Below are positions 11,909 through 21,510 of a DNA stretch of 64,000 nucleotides, one piece after another (the first letter of the stretch is position 1; each line of letters starts with the position of its first letter). The stretch spans positions 9,282,001 through 9,346,000 of the forward strand of contig NZ_CP064689.1 of the NCBI RefSeq assembly GCF_023100945.1, given 5' to 3'. Under the pieces are notes generated by a model. It worked only from the letters and a program-made list of their open reading frames with translations, was not told the origin of the DNA and made no database searches. Made by a program: the position numbers and the translations under genes. The DNA is from Bradyrhizobium sp. 200. GTDB lineage: Bacteria > Pseudomonadota > Alphaproteobacteria > Rhizobiales > Xanthobacteraceae.

Positions 11909-13279
11909 ATGGCCAACGAAACCGCAACGCTCGCAGCCTATGTCGCCGACCTGAAATTCGTGGACATCCCGCCGGAGGTACTGGAGCGCGCCAAGGTGCT
12001 GACGCTCGATTTTCTCGGCAGCGCGATCCGGGCGCGGCGCGATGCGGAATCCACCCCCTCGCTGCTCAAGATGTTGGAAGCGCTGGGGCTGGACGGCAAG
12101 GGTGAAGCCACCGTGTTCGGCGATACGAAGACCTGGACGCCCGCGGTGGCGGCGCTGCTCAACGGCGCGCTCGGCCATTCCCTCGATTTCGACGACACGC
12201 ACGCGGACTCCTCGCTGCACCCGAGCGCGCCCGTGGTGCCGGCAGCGTTTGCGGTCGGCGAGATGGTCGGCGCATCGGGGCGCGATGTGCTGACCGCGAT
12301 CGTCGCTGGCTATGAAGTGTGCTGCCGCCTCGGCAACGCGCTCGATCCGACCTCGCATTATGCGCGCGGCTTCCACCCGACCGCGACGGCGGGAACCTAT
12401 GGCGCTGCTGCTGCGGCGGGCAAATTGTTCGGTCTTTCCAAGGATCAGATCGTATCCGCTTTCGGCGTTTCCGGCAGCCAGGCCGCGGGCTCGCTGCAGT
12501 TTCTCGTCAACGGCGCCTGGAACAAGCGCTATCAGGTCGGCGCGGCCGCGATGAACGGCGTGATCGCCGCCACGCTGGCGCGCAACGAGTTCGTCGGCTC
12601 GACCGAGTCCGTCGAGGGCAAGCATGGCCTCCTGGTCGGCTACAGCGACGACGCCCATCCCGACAAGGCGACCGCGGGCCTCGGCAAGACCTATGAGACG
12701 CTCAAAATTGGTGTGAAGCCGTATCCGAGCTGCCGGTACACCCATGCGGCGCTGGATGCACTGATCGCGATGCGCAGGGAGCACAATCTGACGCCTGAGC
12801 AGATCAAGCGCGTCGAGATCGGCCTGCACCGCAACGGCATCACGCTCACCGGCGATGCCGCCACCAAGCGGCATCCGACCTCGATCGTCGGCGGGCAGTT
12901 CTCGATGTTCTTCACCGGCGCGCTGGCGCTCGACCAGGGCCGTTTCGGCTGGGATGATTACGGGCGGCTCGGCGATGCCGCGGTCAATGCGCTGGCCGAC
13001 AGGTTCGACGTGGTGCAGGATGATCGCCTCGAGATCGGCCGCACCCACCCGTTCGGCGCGCGCGTCTCGATCACCACCGAGGACGGCGTGCATGAGCGGC
13101 TCTATGCCGATCCCTCGGGCGAGCCGGATACATTTCCGGACGCACAGGCAATGCAGCAAAAATTCCTCACGCTCGCCCGCCCCGTGCTGAACGGCCGCGC
13201 CGATCAGCTCGCCGACGCGATCCTGTCGCTTGAGCGATTCGATCGCGTCGAGAAGGCCACGCAGTTGGGACGGCAGTGA
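11909..13279 (+). CDS. MmgE/PrpD family protein
   Basis: 456 residues from ATG 11909, which has a gagga about 10 bases upstream; the frame is open further upstream but without a good start. The family includes 2-methylcitrate dehydratase, aconitate decarboxylase and many uncharacterised dehydratases. Seen here: GALGHSLDFDDTHADSSLHP near residues 88-107 and KPYPSCRYTHAALDA near 270-285, both conserved family blocks that line the active site. The substrate cannot be deduced; no other propionate genes are nearby. Confidence 0.88.
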   Translation: MANETATLAAYVADLKFVDIPPEVLERAKVLTLDFLGSAIRARRDAESTPSLLKMLEALGLDGKGEATVFGDTKTWTPAVAALLNGALGHSLDFDDTHADSSLHPSAPVVPAAFAVGEMVGASGRDVLTAIVAGYEVCCRLGNALDPTSHYARGFHPTATAGTYGAAAAAGKLFGLSKDQIVSAFGVSGSQAAGSLQFLVNGAWNKRYQVGAAAMNGVIAATLARNEFVGSTESVEGKHGLLVGYSDDAHPDKATAGLGKTYETLKIGVKPYPSCRYTHAALDALIAMRREHNLTPEQIKRVEIGLHRNGITLTGDAATKRHPTSIVGGQFSMFFTGALALDQGRFGWDDYGRLGDAAVNALADRFDVVQDDRLEIGRTHPFGARVSITTEDGVHERLYADPSGEPDTFPDAQAMQQKFLTLARPVLNGRADQLADAILSLERFDRVEKATQLGRQ

Positions 13280-13294
13280 CCTCGGATTGAAGTA

Positions 13295-13383
13295 CGTAGC
13301 CCGGATGGAGCGCAGCGAAATCCGGGGATTGCATGCCGCGGATGGGTGGATCCCGGATTGCGCTGCGCTCCATCCGGGCTACG
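13295..13383. repeat. Palindromic intergenic repeat, GTAGCCCGGATG family, copy 1
   Basis: Starts cgtagcccggatggagcgca and ends with its inverted counterpart ctccatccgggctacg, enclosing about 30 bases. The same family occurs at 19791-19877 and 62221-62306. Lies between the ends of two convergent genes, where it could also act as a transcription terminator. Confidence 0.92.
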
Positions 13384-13414
13384 CGTCTCGGCAAGCCTTG
13401 AGGCTTACCCGCGG

Positions 13415-14860
13415 TCAATTGCTGACTGCCAGCTTTCCCTTGTTGCCGGTCGCTGCGACGACGTCGCGCACGAGATCGAACACGCCGTCGGCTTCCGGCG
13501 GCCAGTTCGGCGAGCGGCCGAGCCGGACGATGACGAGCCGTTCGGACGGCACGATGATCACGTATTGCCCGATGGTGCCCTTGGCGAAGAACGCGTCGTG
13601 CGGCCAGCCATGCTCGGTCCGGTACAACGCGCCAAAGCTGTCGCCAAGATTGGTCCAGAATCCCGCGCCTTGGCCGACCCAAGCGTTTGGCGTCGGCGAC
13701 GCCGAATACTTTACCCAACCTTCGGGCAGGATGCGTTTACCGCCGGCCGTGCCGTCATTGAGATAGAGCTGACCAAAGCGCGCCCAGTCGCGCGCACTCG
13801 CCAGCATCTGGCTCGACCCCTCCGAATTCCCCGACGCGTCGAATTCGAGCGTCACGTTGCGCATGCCGAGCGGATCGAACAATTCCTGCCGCGCGAAGCG
13901 CATCATCTTGGATGCGGTGCCGCCCGAAGCCTGACGAATCACGTGACCAAGGATGACGCTATTGCCGTCGTGATAATTCCACGCGGTGCCCGGCGCAGTT
14001 TCCAGCGGCATGCTCTCAGCATAGGCGGCCATGTCCGGCTCGCTGAATTTCATCCGATTGACCGGCTCCAGCGCGGACGCAAGCGACGCCTGCAACGAAC
14101 TGCCAAGCGCGAGGCCCGCGGTGTGACGGATCAGATGATCGAGCGTGATCGTGCGTCTCGGATCATCGGCGCCTTGCCACGCCGCAATCGGCACCGGCTC
14201 GTGCAGCTTCAGCGCGCCCTTGCGCACCAGGATGCCCGCGAGCGCAGAGATCACCGATTTGGTCACGGAGAATCCGAGCAGCGGCGTGTCGATGCCGATG
14301 CCGTCGGCATAGCGCTCGGCAATGATGTGCCCATCCTTCATGACCACGATCGCCCGCGTATGGCGCGGCGTCGATTTGTCCGGCTCGGCAAAGGCACGAT
14401 CGAGCGCGGCAGCCAGTTGGGGCGTTTGCGGTTCGACAATGGAGGGACCGGCGATGTCAGGCAGTAGCGCCGCCTTAACATCGGGCGCAGGCGCCGAAAT
14501 GTCGGCGACCGCCCCGCCATGATCGAGATAGCAGCCAAGACCTTCGCCGCGATAGACCGCGTGGCTCCAGCCCAGGCCGAACAGCGTCACCGTGACATCC
14601 TTGCGCACGCGATCGACGCGATAGTCGAGCGCCCAGGAGATCAGGCCTGTGCCCGGCATCGCCGACATGATCTCTGCAAATACCCGAGCGGGATCGAGGC
14701 CGGAGACGAAAGTCTCGGTGCAGACCACGTTGGCGACGAAGCCGGTCGCGACCTTTGGCACGTCGCGGGCGCGGGCGGCCGACAGCGCAAGCGCGCTGAG
14801 GGCGGCAGTGCTGGCGAGGATGAGGATGAGATTTCGTCGTTTCACGGGAGCCTCCGGCAT
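13415..14860 (-). CDS. Serine hydrolase of the beta-lactamase class C family, exported
   Basis: 481 residues with an N-terminal signal sequence (KRR then a hydrophobic run, cleavage likely near ARA). The nucleophile motif SxxK is SVTK within FSVTKSVISAL; the second motif, usually YxN, reads YHD in WNYHDGNS; a late EHGWPHDAF resembles the third (HxG) motif. Such proteins are esterases, D-aminohydrolases or 6-aminohexanoate-dimer hydrolases rather than true resistance enzymes. About 150 residues precede the hydrolase domain and match nothing I know. Its substrate is not evident. Confidence 0.88.
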   Translation of the reverse strand: MPEAPVKRRNLILILASTAALSALALSAARARDVPKVATGFVANVVCTETFVSGLDPARVFAEIMSAMPGTGLISWALDYRVDRVRKDVTVTLFGLGWSHAVYRGEGLGCYLDHGGAVADISAPAPDVKAALLPDIAGPSIVEPQTPQLAAALDRAFAEPDKSTPRHTRAIVVMKDGHIIAERYADGIGIDTPLLGFSVTKSVISALAGILVRKGALKLHEPVPIAAWQGADDPRRTITLDHLIRHTAGLALGSSLQASLASALEPVNRMKFSEPDMAAYAESMPLETAPGTAWNYHDGNSVILGHVIRQASGGTASKMMRFARQELFDPLGMRNVTLEFDASGNSEGSSQMLASARDWARFGQLYLNDGTAGGKRILPEGWVKYSASPTPNAWVGQGAGFWTNLGDSFGALYRTEHGWPHDAFFAKGTIGQYVIIVPSERLVIVRLGRSPNWPPEADGVFDLVRDVVAATGNKGKLAVSN

Positions 14861-14994
14861 GACGCATCAGCGCGCGCCGGACATGATGGCAAGGTTGCCT
14901 GTGGCCGCTCGCCGGATTTGGAAATCGGCTTTGCCGAAAGCTCAAAGCGGTTCGCCGATTCCGAAATCCGGCAGTGATACCAATACGGTGTCGG

Positions 14995-16053
14995 CTAAGC
15001 CGCGCTGGCCTTCAGCCGGCGATACTCGGTCGGCGTAACGCCGGTGATGGCCTTGAAGGCGCGGTTGAAGGGACCAAGCGACTGGAAGCCGGCATCCATC
15101 GCAATCGTAATCACGGGGACCTCGGCTTGGCTCGGATCGGCGAGCGCGGCCTTGGCTTCGGCGATCCGGTGCTCGTTGAGGAACACATTGAAATTGCGGT
15201 AGCCGAGCTGCTGGTTGATCAGCCGCCGCAGCCGGTATTCGGGAATGGCGAGCCTGGTTGCCAGCGTGCCGATGGTGACGTTGTCGTGGCGGTAGATGCG
15301 CTCGTCGCCCATGAGACGCATCAGCGCGTCGATTAGCTTTTGATCGGCGCTGGATTCAACCACGGCCGCTTCGCTTGCCTCGGCCTGGGCCTCCGGCGCG
15401 GCCGGGAACAGGTCGGCGCCGTCGACGCGCATCATCGCAATCGAGATCGCCGCCACCACAGCGGCCAACGCCGCGGAATTGACGGTGCTGGCGATCTCGG
15501 GGGCACCACTGCCGGACAGCGATATCTGCAGCACCGCGTTCAGGCCGCCATATAGCGCCGCCGCGCTAACGATGAAGACGCGGACGCGGCGGCGGCCCTC
15601 GACGAGATCCGACGACCAGGATGTGATAGTCTGTGCGACGGCCAGAACGATAAAGCCGAGCGCGATCAGATTGACCGCGATGATGGACAGCCGCGCACCG
15701 GATGCCGGCGCAATCCACATGCAATTGACGAAACTGAAAGCCGCGACCGCCCCCCAGATCAGCGCGTGCCACCAGCGCAGCCTGAACGTCTCGTCGAACA
15801 GCGCGCGCGTGAACAGCCAGAACACGACGACGTTGCCGGTCGACAGCGCGATCACCGACGCTTGCGCTGCCGCAATCTGCGACGTCGCCCCGATCGACGC
15901 GGTCACGGCATGCGCCGCCGACCCCAGCGCGAAAGCCGCGGCCAATCGCCCGGCGAGCACCGTGCCGAAACCGCGAAACAGCGATGCCGCCAGCACCAGC
16001 AGCAGCGCTACGCTGGCGCCGCGCAAGGCGATGTCGATGGTGGAGAGCATCAT
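14995..16053 (-). CDS. AraC family transcriptional regulator with membrane-spanning N-terminus
   Basis: 352 residues. Residues ~5-205 are hydrophobic with about seven predicted helices, and residues ~245-350 form an AraC-type double helix-turn-helix ending FQSLGPFNRAFKAITGVTPTEYR, the family signature. The architecture suggests a membrane-anchored sensor that binds DNA directly. The serine hydrolase gene downstream on the same strand (gap 134 bases) is a possible target. Confidence 0.9.
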   Translation of the reverse strand: MMLSTIDIALRGASVALLLVLAASLFRGFGTVLAGRLAAAFALGSAAHAVTASIGATSQIAAAQASVIALSTGNVVVFWLFTRALFDETFRLRWWHALIWGAVAAFSFVNCMWIAPASGARLSIIAVNLIALGFIVLAVAQTITSWSSDLVEGRRRVRVFIVSAAALYGGLNAVLQISLSGSGAPEIASTVNSAALAAVVAAISIAMMRVDGADLFPAAPEAQAEASEAAVVESSADQKLIDALMRLMGDERIYRHDNVTIGTLATRLAIPEYRLRRLINQQLGYRNFNVFLNEHRIAEAKAALADPSQAEVPVITIAMDAGFQSLGPFNRAFKAITGVTPTEYRRLKASAA

Positions 16054-16121
16054 CCGATCGGGCCCGTTCGCGCGGTCATCCGCGCATCGTCAATCTACTG
16101 CGAATTGTCGCTTGGTTCAAT

Positions 16122-16697
16122 TTACGCCGATTGACCTTGCCAGCCAGCGCGCGAGGTCACCCAACGCTCACAGGTCTTGCCGGACAGATCGACTTCGCCA
16201 TCATGCCTTGCCCCCAGCCGCCGTGCGACGCTCTTTGACGGTTCGTTGCTGGCGTCGATGCAATGGATGATCTCGTCGATCTCGAAACTCGCGAACACCC
16301 AGTCGATCGACGTGCGCGCTGCCTCCGCGGCGTAACCCTTGCCGCGGTAGGCGCGGTCGATGCCCCAGCCGACTTCAAAGCCCGGCCAGCCCGGCGGGCA
16401 CCACGGTCCGACGCGGCCGATATAGCGGCAGCTCGATTTTTCCTCGACAGCGAACATGCCGAAGCCATGCAGCGCCCAATGTCCTGATATCACCGCGGCG
16501 TTGCGCCAGCCGCCGATCTCGGTGGCGATGGCGACGCCGTCAGGCGTGATATAGCGCGCGGTGCCGGGATCGGACAGCATCGCCGTGTTCGCGGCGATGT
16601 CGCTGCTGCGCCATGGGCGAAGGATCAAGCGCGCGGTCTCGATGACGGGACCGTCGACCTTCAGCAGTTTGGCGCCGGGCTTGAGTGGGGGGATCAT
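16122..16697 (-). CDS. GNAT family N-acetyltransferase (RimJ/RimL-like)
   Basis: 191 residues. It opens with ETARLILRPWRSSDIAAN, typical of the RimJ/RimL/SpeG-type acetyltransferases, and has the acetyl-CoA pyrophosphate-binding segment AYRGKGYAAEAART (R/Q-x-x-G-x-G/A). The acceptor could be a ribosomal protein, antibiotic or small metabolite; the sequence does not say. Confidence 0.88.
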   Translation of the reverse strand: MIPPLKPGAKLLKVDGPVIETARLILRPWRSSDIAANTAMLSDPGTARYITPDGVAIATEIGGWRNAAVISGHWALHGFGMFAVEEKSSCRYIGRVGPWCPPGWPGFEVGWGIDRAYRGKGYAAEAARTSIDWVFASFEIDEIIHCIDASNEPSKSVARRLGARHDGEVDLSGKTCERWVTSRAGWQGQSA

Positions 16698-16745
16698 CGG
16701 TTTGCTGCCTCTGCCTTATTATCCTCCATACATGTGCTTTACTGC

Positions 16746-16828
16746 CGTCATTGCGAGGAGCGCAAGCGACGAAACAATCCATACTTGTTTCGTTGCCCCA
16801 TGGATTGCTTCGCTTCGCTCGCAATGAC
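16746..16828. repeat. Palindromic repeat, CGTCATTGCGAGGAGCG family, copy 1
   Basis: Begins cgtcattgcgaggagcgcaa and ends with the inverted form cttcgctcgcaatgac. Related copies occur at 18807-18884 and 45450-45534. All lie between genes. Confidence 0.92.
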
Positions 16829-16900
16829 ATGGAGAGGCCATCGCCCGTGGTCCATCCTGCATTTCCTGTTATAATCGCGCAAAACATCAAGGAGCCCCAC

Positions 16901-17818
16901 ATGAGCTGGCAACCTTCCAACGATCCCGTGCTCGGCGACCCCAAGACCTGCGATGCGCTCGACCTCATCATCGTGCCGCGCACCCGCGATCTCGGCGATG
17001 GATTTGCGGTGCGCCGCGCGCTGCCGCATGGCAAGCGGCAGATGGTCGGGCCGTTCATCTTCTTCGATCATTTCGGGCCGGTGCAGTTCATGGCCGGCAA
17101 GGGCATGGACGTGCGCCCGCATCCGCATATCGGGCTTGCCACCGTTACCTATCTGTTCGACGGCTCGATCATGCACCGCGACAGCGAGGGCAACATCCAG
17201 GAGATCCAGCCCGGCGCCATGAACCTGATGACGGCGGGGCGCGGCATCGCGCATTCCGAACGCACGCCGGACGTGCAGCGCCGCGACGGCCAGAAGATGC
17301 TGGGCCTGCAAAGCTGGATCGCGCTGCCGGCCGGGTCGGAAGAGATCGCGCCGTCGTTCCAGCACTACGCCGCCGAAGCGCTGCCGACGGTGAAGGAGAG
17401 CGGCTTCACCGCGCGTATCATCGGGGGCCACGGCTTTGGCGTGAAATCGCCGGTCAGCATGGTGTCGCCGTGGTTCTATACCGAGGTGACGACGCAGGCT
17501 GGGACCAGCGTCCCGCTCGATCCGGACCATGAGGAGCGCGCGATCTATCTGGTCGACGGCGAGGTCGAAATCGCGAACGAACGCTATGAGGGGCCGCGCC
17601 TGCTGATCTTCCGGCCGGGCGACCGCATCACCGTGAAGGCGGTGAGGCCGACGCGGATGATGTTTCTGGGCGGCGACGCGCTGGAGGGGCCGCGGCACAT
17701 CTGGTGGAATTTCGTGTCCTCCAGCAAGGAGCGGATCGAGCAGGCCAAACAGGACTGGAAAACCGGCCGGTTTACCGCCGTTCCCGAAGAACACGAGTTC
17801 ATTCCGCTCCCGGAGTGA
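16901..17818 (+). CDS. Pirin family protein
   Basis: 305 residues from ATG 16901, which has aaggag at 16889-16894; the frame is open upstream but passes through the palindromic repeat. The N-terminal cupin holds the metal-site residues His57 (FFDHFGP), His74, His118 and Glu120 (in RPHPHIG and GIAHSE). Pirins are iron-binding cupins; some have quercetinase activity and others regulate pyruvate metabolism. No partner gene is apparent. purC follows 69 bases downstream. Confidence 0.92.
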   Translation: MSWQPSNDPVLGDPKTCDALDLIIVPRTRDLGDGFAVRRALPHGKRQMVGPFIFFDHFGPVQFMAGKGMDVRPHPHIGLATVTYLFDGSIMHRDSEGNIQEIQPGAMNLMTAGRGIAHSERTPDVQRRDGQKMLGLQSWIALPAGSEEIAPSFQHYAAEALPTVKESGFTARIIGGHGFGVKSPVSMVSPWFYTEVTTQAGTSVPLDPDHEERAIYLVDGEVEIANERYEGPRLLIFRPGDRITVKAVRPTRMMFLGGDALEGPRHIWWNFVSSSKERIEQAKQDWKTGRFTAVPEEHEFIPLPE

Positions 17819-17887
17819 GCTAATGCTGCGCTTTCTCATTTGCGCCCTTGCGCCCGCGCGAGGCCGCCTGCCCGAAAGCAAGACCTG

Positions 17888-18802
17888 ATGAACGCGATGC
17901 TCGCCAGCGATTTGCCCCTGCCGCGGATCGGCCGCGGCAAGGTGCGCGATATCTATGCCGTCGGCGACGACCGCGTGCTGCTGCTCACCACCGACCGCAT
18001 CAGCGCGTTCGACGTCGTGATGGCTGAGACCATTCCGATGAAGGGCGCGGTACTGACCCAGATCAGCGCATGGTGGTTCCGCCAGCTCGAAGGCGTGGTG
18101 CCGCATCACATGATCAGCGCCGATGCGGACGAAATCATCCGTGAAGTGCCTGACCTGAAAGATCACCGCGCCGATATTCTCGGGCGCGCGATGCTGTGCA
18201 AGCGCACCACCGTCTTCCCGATCGAATGCGTGATCCGCGGCTACATCTCGGGCTCGGCCTGGAAGGAGTATGCCGCATCCGGCACGCTCGCCGGCGAGGA
18301 ACTGAGAGATGGTCTCGTCGAAAGCGAAAAACTCGACGCGCCGATCTTCAGCCCGGCCACCAAGGCCGAAACCGGCCATGACGAAAACATCACGGTCGCG
18401 CGGGTGCGCGAGCTCCTGGGCAACGACATCGCCGGGAAGCTCGAGAGCATGGCGCGCACGGTCTATAATTTCGGCGAGCGAATTGCCCGCCATCAGGGCA
18501 TCATCATCGCCGATACCAAGTTCGAGTTCGGCCGCGCGGCGGACGGCCGCATCATCCTGATCGACGAGGTGATGACGCCTGACAGTTCGCGGTTCTGGGC
18601 CGCCGACGTCTACAAGCCCGGCCGGCCGCAGCCCTCCTTCGACAAGCAGCCGCTGCGCGACTATCTCGATGCCGAGCGCCGCGCCGGCCGCTGGAACGGC
18701 GACGCCCCGCCCCCGCCGCTGCCGGACAGCGTGGTGGATGCGACGAGCAAGCGCTATCTCGAGGCGTATCGCCGGGTGACGGGGAGTGAGTTGAGTATCT
18801 AG
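17888..18802 (+). CDS. purC: Phosphoribosylaminoimidazole-succinocarboxamide synthase
   Basis: Joins CAIR and aspartate using ATP in de novo purine synthesis. 304 residues from ATG 17888. Family blocks [40 protein letters not shown] and [12 protein letters not shown] are all present in order. It lacks other pur genes nearby. The length and blocks (long form, with GSAWKEY) resemble the yeast-like single-domain PurC; Bradyrhizobium often has a second, shorter purC elsewhere, so this may be one of two. Confidence 0.95.
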   Translation: MNAMLASDLPLPRIGRGKVRDIYAVGDDRVLLLTTDRISAFDVVMAETIPMKGAVLTQISAWWFRQLEGVVPHHMISADADEIIREVPDLKDHRADILGRAMLCKRTTVFPIECVIRGYISGSAWKEYAASGTLAGEELRDGLVESEKLDAPIFSPATKAETGHDENITVARVRELLGNDIAGKLESMARTVYNFGERIARHQGIIIADTKFEFGRAADGRIILIDEVMTPDSSRFWAADVYKPGRPQPSFDKQPLRDYLDAERRAGRWNGDAPPPPLPDSVVDATSKRYLEAYRRVTGSELSI

Positions 18803-18806
18803 CAGC

Positions 18807-18884
18807 CGTCATTGCGAGCGCAGCGAAGCAATCCATACCTCAACGTGGGGATAGATGGATTGCTTCGCTTCGCTCGCAATGACG
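18807..18884. repeat. Palindromic repeat, CGTCATTGCGAG family, copy 2
   Basis: Starts 4 bases after the purC stop with cgtcattgcgagcgcagcga and ends cttcgctcgcaatgacg. Same family as 16746-16828. Its position directly after a stop codon would suit transcription termination or mRNA 3'-end stabilisation. Confidence 0.92.
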
Positions 18885-18973
18885 GTGTGGCGCCGTAGGC
18901 GGCGACTCCTGGATTGCTTCAGCCTGTCATCTGATGCGAGTATCCGCACCAGAAAAACAACAGGGAGCGCCCC

Positions 18974-19777
18974 ATGACCGAAGCCGATGCCGTGCTCGTC
19001 GAACGCGATGGCCCCGTGACCATCGTTTCCATCAACCGCCCGCATTGCCGCAACGCCGTCGACGGCGCGACCGCGCGAAAACTGTATGACGCGTTTCTTG
19101 CGTTCGATGCCGACGAAGCGGCATCGGTTGCCGTGTTCACCGGTACCGGCGGCTATTTCTGCGCGGGTGCCGACCTCAAGGCGGTGGCGGCGGGCGATCC
19201 CAACAAGAAGCGGGAGCTCGGCGGCCACGACACGATCGCGCCGATGGGGCCGAGCCGGCTGCGGCTGTCAAAGCCCGTGATCGCGGCGGTCGAGGGGTTT
19301 GCGGTGGCCGGTGGGATGGAGCTGGCGCTGTGGGCGGATATGCGGGTGGTCGCAGACGACGCGACCTTCGGCATCTTCTGCCGCCGCTTCGGCGTGCCCT
19401 TGATCGATCTTGGCACCATCCGCCTGCCGCGCCTGATCGGCCATTCGCAGGCGATCGATCTGATCCTCACCGGCCGCCCGGTCGGCGCACAGGAAGCGCT
19501 GCGCATGGGGCTCGCCAACCGCGTCGTCGGCAGAGGCGAGGCGTGCGCGCAGGCAATCGCACTGGCGCGGGAGATCGCACGCTTCCCGCAAAAGTGCCTG
19601 CGCGCCGATCGCCTGTCAGCGCTGCGGCAATGGGACCTGTCGGAGGAAGAGGCGATCGCCAATGAAATGCGCGGCGGGCTCGAAGTGATCGCCTCGGGCG
19701 AAACGCTGTCGGGCGCGACGCGGTTTGCCTCCGGCGTGGGGCGTCATGGCGCGTTTACCGGTGACGCCAGCGATTGA
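18974..19777 (+). CDS. Enoyl-CoA hydratase/isomerase (crotonase) family protein
   Basis: 267 residues starting at ATG 18974, preceded by ggagcg. The oxyanion-hole segments FCAGADLKAV and GFAVAGGMELAL are clear, and the first catalytic Glu (GGMELA) is present. At the place of the second Glu of true hydratases (FGxPEI) the sequence reads FGVPLIDLG, so that Glu is missing. The enzyme may therefore be an isomerase, hydrolase or lyase on another acyl-CoA rather than a hydratase. It converges with gabD. Confidence 0.88.
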   Translation: MTEADAVLVERDGPVTIVSINRPHCRNAVDGATARKLYDAFLAFDADEAASVAVFTGTGGYFCAGADLKAVAAGDPNKKRELGGHDTIAPMGPSRLRLSKPVIAAVEGFAVAGGMELALWADMRVVADDATFGIFCRRFGVPLIDLGTIRLPRLIGHSQAIDLILTGRPVGAQEALRMGLANRVVGRGEACAQAIALAREIARFPQKCLRADRLSALRQWDLSEEEAIANEMRGGLEVIASGETLSGATRFASGVGRHGAFTGDASD

Positions 19778-19790
19778 GCCACGGGAAGCG

Positions 19791-19877
19791 CGTAGCCCGG
19801 ATGGAGCGCAGCGCAATCCGGGGTTCTCGCAAGCGGATGGACTTGTCCCGGATTGCGCTTCGCTTCATCCGGGCTAC
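19791..19877. repeat. Palindromic intergenic repeat, GTAGCCCGGATG family, copy 2
   Basis: cgtagcccggatggagcgca at the left and cttcatccgggctac at the right, inverted. Found between two convergent genes, as copy 1 is. A further half copy (ccatccgggatt) follows at about 19882. Confidence 0.92.
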
Positions 19878-19891
19878 AACTCCATCCGGGA

Positions 19892-21385
19892 TTACACCCC
19901 AGCCATCATCACGTATTTGATCTCAACATATTCTTCCATGCCGTGATGGGAGCCTTCGCGGCCCAAGCCGCTCTCCTTCACGCCGCCGAACGGCGCAACT
20001 TCGGTCGTGATCAGCCCGGTGTTGACGCCGACCATGCCTGATTCCAGCGCTTCGGCGACGCGCCAGACGCGGCCGAGATCGCGGGAATAGAAGTAGGAGG
20101 CGAGACCGAACGGCGAGTTGTTGCACATCGCGATCACGTCGGCCTCGTCCTTGAAGCGGAATACCGGCGCCAGCGGCCCAAAGGTTTCTTCGTGCGCGAC
20201 CAGCGCGTCCGGCTTCACGTTCGAAAGCACCGTCGGCTCGAAAAAGCTGCCGCCGAGCGCATGGCGTTTGCCGCCGGTGACGATCTTGGCGCCGCCCTTC
20301 ACCGCGTCGGCAATGTGCTTCTCGACCTTGTCGATCGCTTCCATGTTGATCAGCGGGCCCTGCACCACGCCGGCTTCGGTGCCGTCGCCGATCTTCATCG
20401 CCGCGACCTTCTTGGAGAGCTTTTCGACGAACTGATCGTAGATCTTGTCCTGGGCGTAGATGCGGTTGGCGCAGACGCAGGTCTGGCCCATGTTGCGGTA
20501 TTTCGAGACGATCGCGCCTTCGACGGCAGCATCGATATCGGCGTCGTCGAACACCACGAACGGCGCGTTGCCGCCGAGTTCGAGGCCGAGTTTCTTCACA
20601 CCCACTGAAGCTTGCTGATAGAGGATCTTGCCGACCTCGGTCGAGCCGGTGAACCCGACGAAGCGCACAGCGGGGTGCTCGCACAGCACTTTGCCGATCG
20701 CCGACGAATTGCCGGTAAGGATGTTGAACACGCCCTTGGGCACGCCGGCCTTTTCAGCGAGTGCGACCAGCGCCAGCGCGGTCAGCGGCGTCTCGTTGGC
20801 GGGCTTGAGCACGACGGTGCAGCCCGCGGCCAGCGCCGGCGAGACCTTTCGGGTGATCATCGAGCACGGAAAATTCCACGGCGTGATGGCGCCGCAGACG
20901 CCGATCGGCTGCTTGATCGCGAGCAGCCTCGCATCCGGCCGCTGGGTCGGAATGGTTTCGCCGTAGACCCGGCGGGCTTCTTCGGCGAAAAATTCGACAT
21001 AGGCCCCGCCGATATCGACTTCGCCCAGCGCTTCCGCCAGCGGCTTGCCCTGCTCTGACGTCAGGATCAGCGCGAGGTCTTCGCGGTTGGCCGCGATCAG
21101 ATCAAACCATTTGCGCAAAATGTTGGAACGCTGTTTGGCCGTGAGCTTGGCCCAGGCCGGGAACGCGCGCTCGGCGGCCTCGACCGCCTGCGTGGCTTCC
21201 GCGGTGCTCATAGCCGGCACCTTTGCCAGTTCCACGCCGTTGACGGGATTGGTGACCGGGCGCGACGGCGTGCCGACCCAGGCGCCGTCGATGTAACAGC
21301 GGTCGCGCAGCAGCGAGGGGTCTTTCAGGCGGTCGTGCAGCGAGGGGGTGGAGGCTTGGGCGCGAGCGGCAACGGGCGGGTTCAT
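19892..21385 (-). CDS. gabD: NAD(P)-dependent succinate-semialdehyde dehydrogenase
   Basis: Oxidises succinate semialdehyde to succinate, the end of the GABA degradation route. 497 residues from ATG 21385 with gaggag just upstream; the open frame extends to 21457 without support. Catalytic Glu269 (GLELGGNAPF) and Cys303 (GQTCVCANR) are present, and the CVC pair (Cys303/Cys305) is the redox-switch pattern characteristic of the GabD subfamily. The coenzyme segment GFTGSTEVGK is intact. No gabT or gabP is adjacent. Confidence 0.95.
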   Translation of the reverse strand: MNPPVAARAQASTPSLHDRLKDPSLLRDRCYIDGAWVGTPSRPVTNPVNGVELAKVPAMSTAEATQAVEAAERAFPAWAKLTAKQRSNILRKWFDLIAANREDLALILTSEQGKPLAEALGEVDIGGAYVEFFAEEARRVYGETIPTQRPDARLLAIKQPIGVCGAITPWNFPCSMITRKVSPALAAGCTVVLKPANETPLTALALVALAEKAGVPKGVFNILTGNSSAIGKVLCEHPAVRFVGFTGSTEVGKILYQQASVGVKKLGLELGGNAPFVVFDDADIDAAVEGAIVSKYRNMGQTCVCANRIYAQDKIYDQFVEKLSKKVAAMKIGDGTEAGVVQGPLINMEAIDKVEKHIADAVKGGAKIVTGGKRHALGGSFFEPTVLSNVKPDALVAHEETFGPLAPVFRFKDEADVIAMCNNSPFGLASYFYSRDLGRVWRVAEALESGMVGVNTGLITTEVAPFGGVKESGLGREGSHHGMEEYVEIKYVMMAGV

Positions 21386-21510
21386 GGCGTACTCCTCGGG
21401 TGTTCTTGTCGGGTTTTCTTGGGGTTGGCCGGGAGTATAGGCCTGCATCGCCAGCAATGCACCGCCGGCTGAGGCAACCCTGCTTCAACGAATATTGAGG
21501 GCAGACCCGC

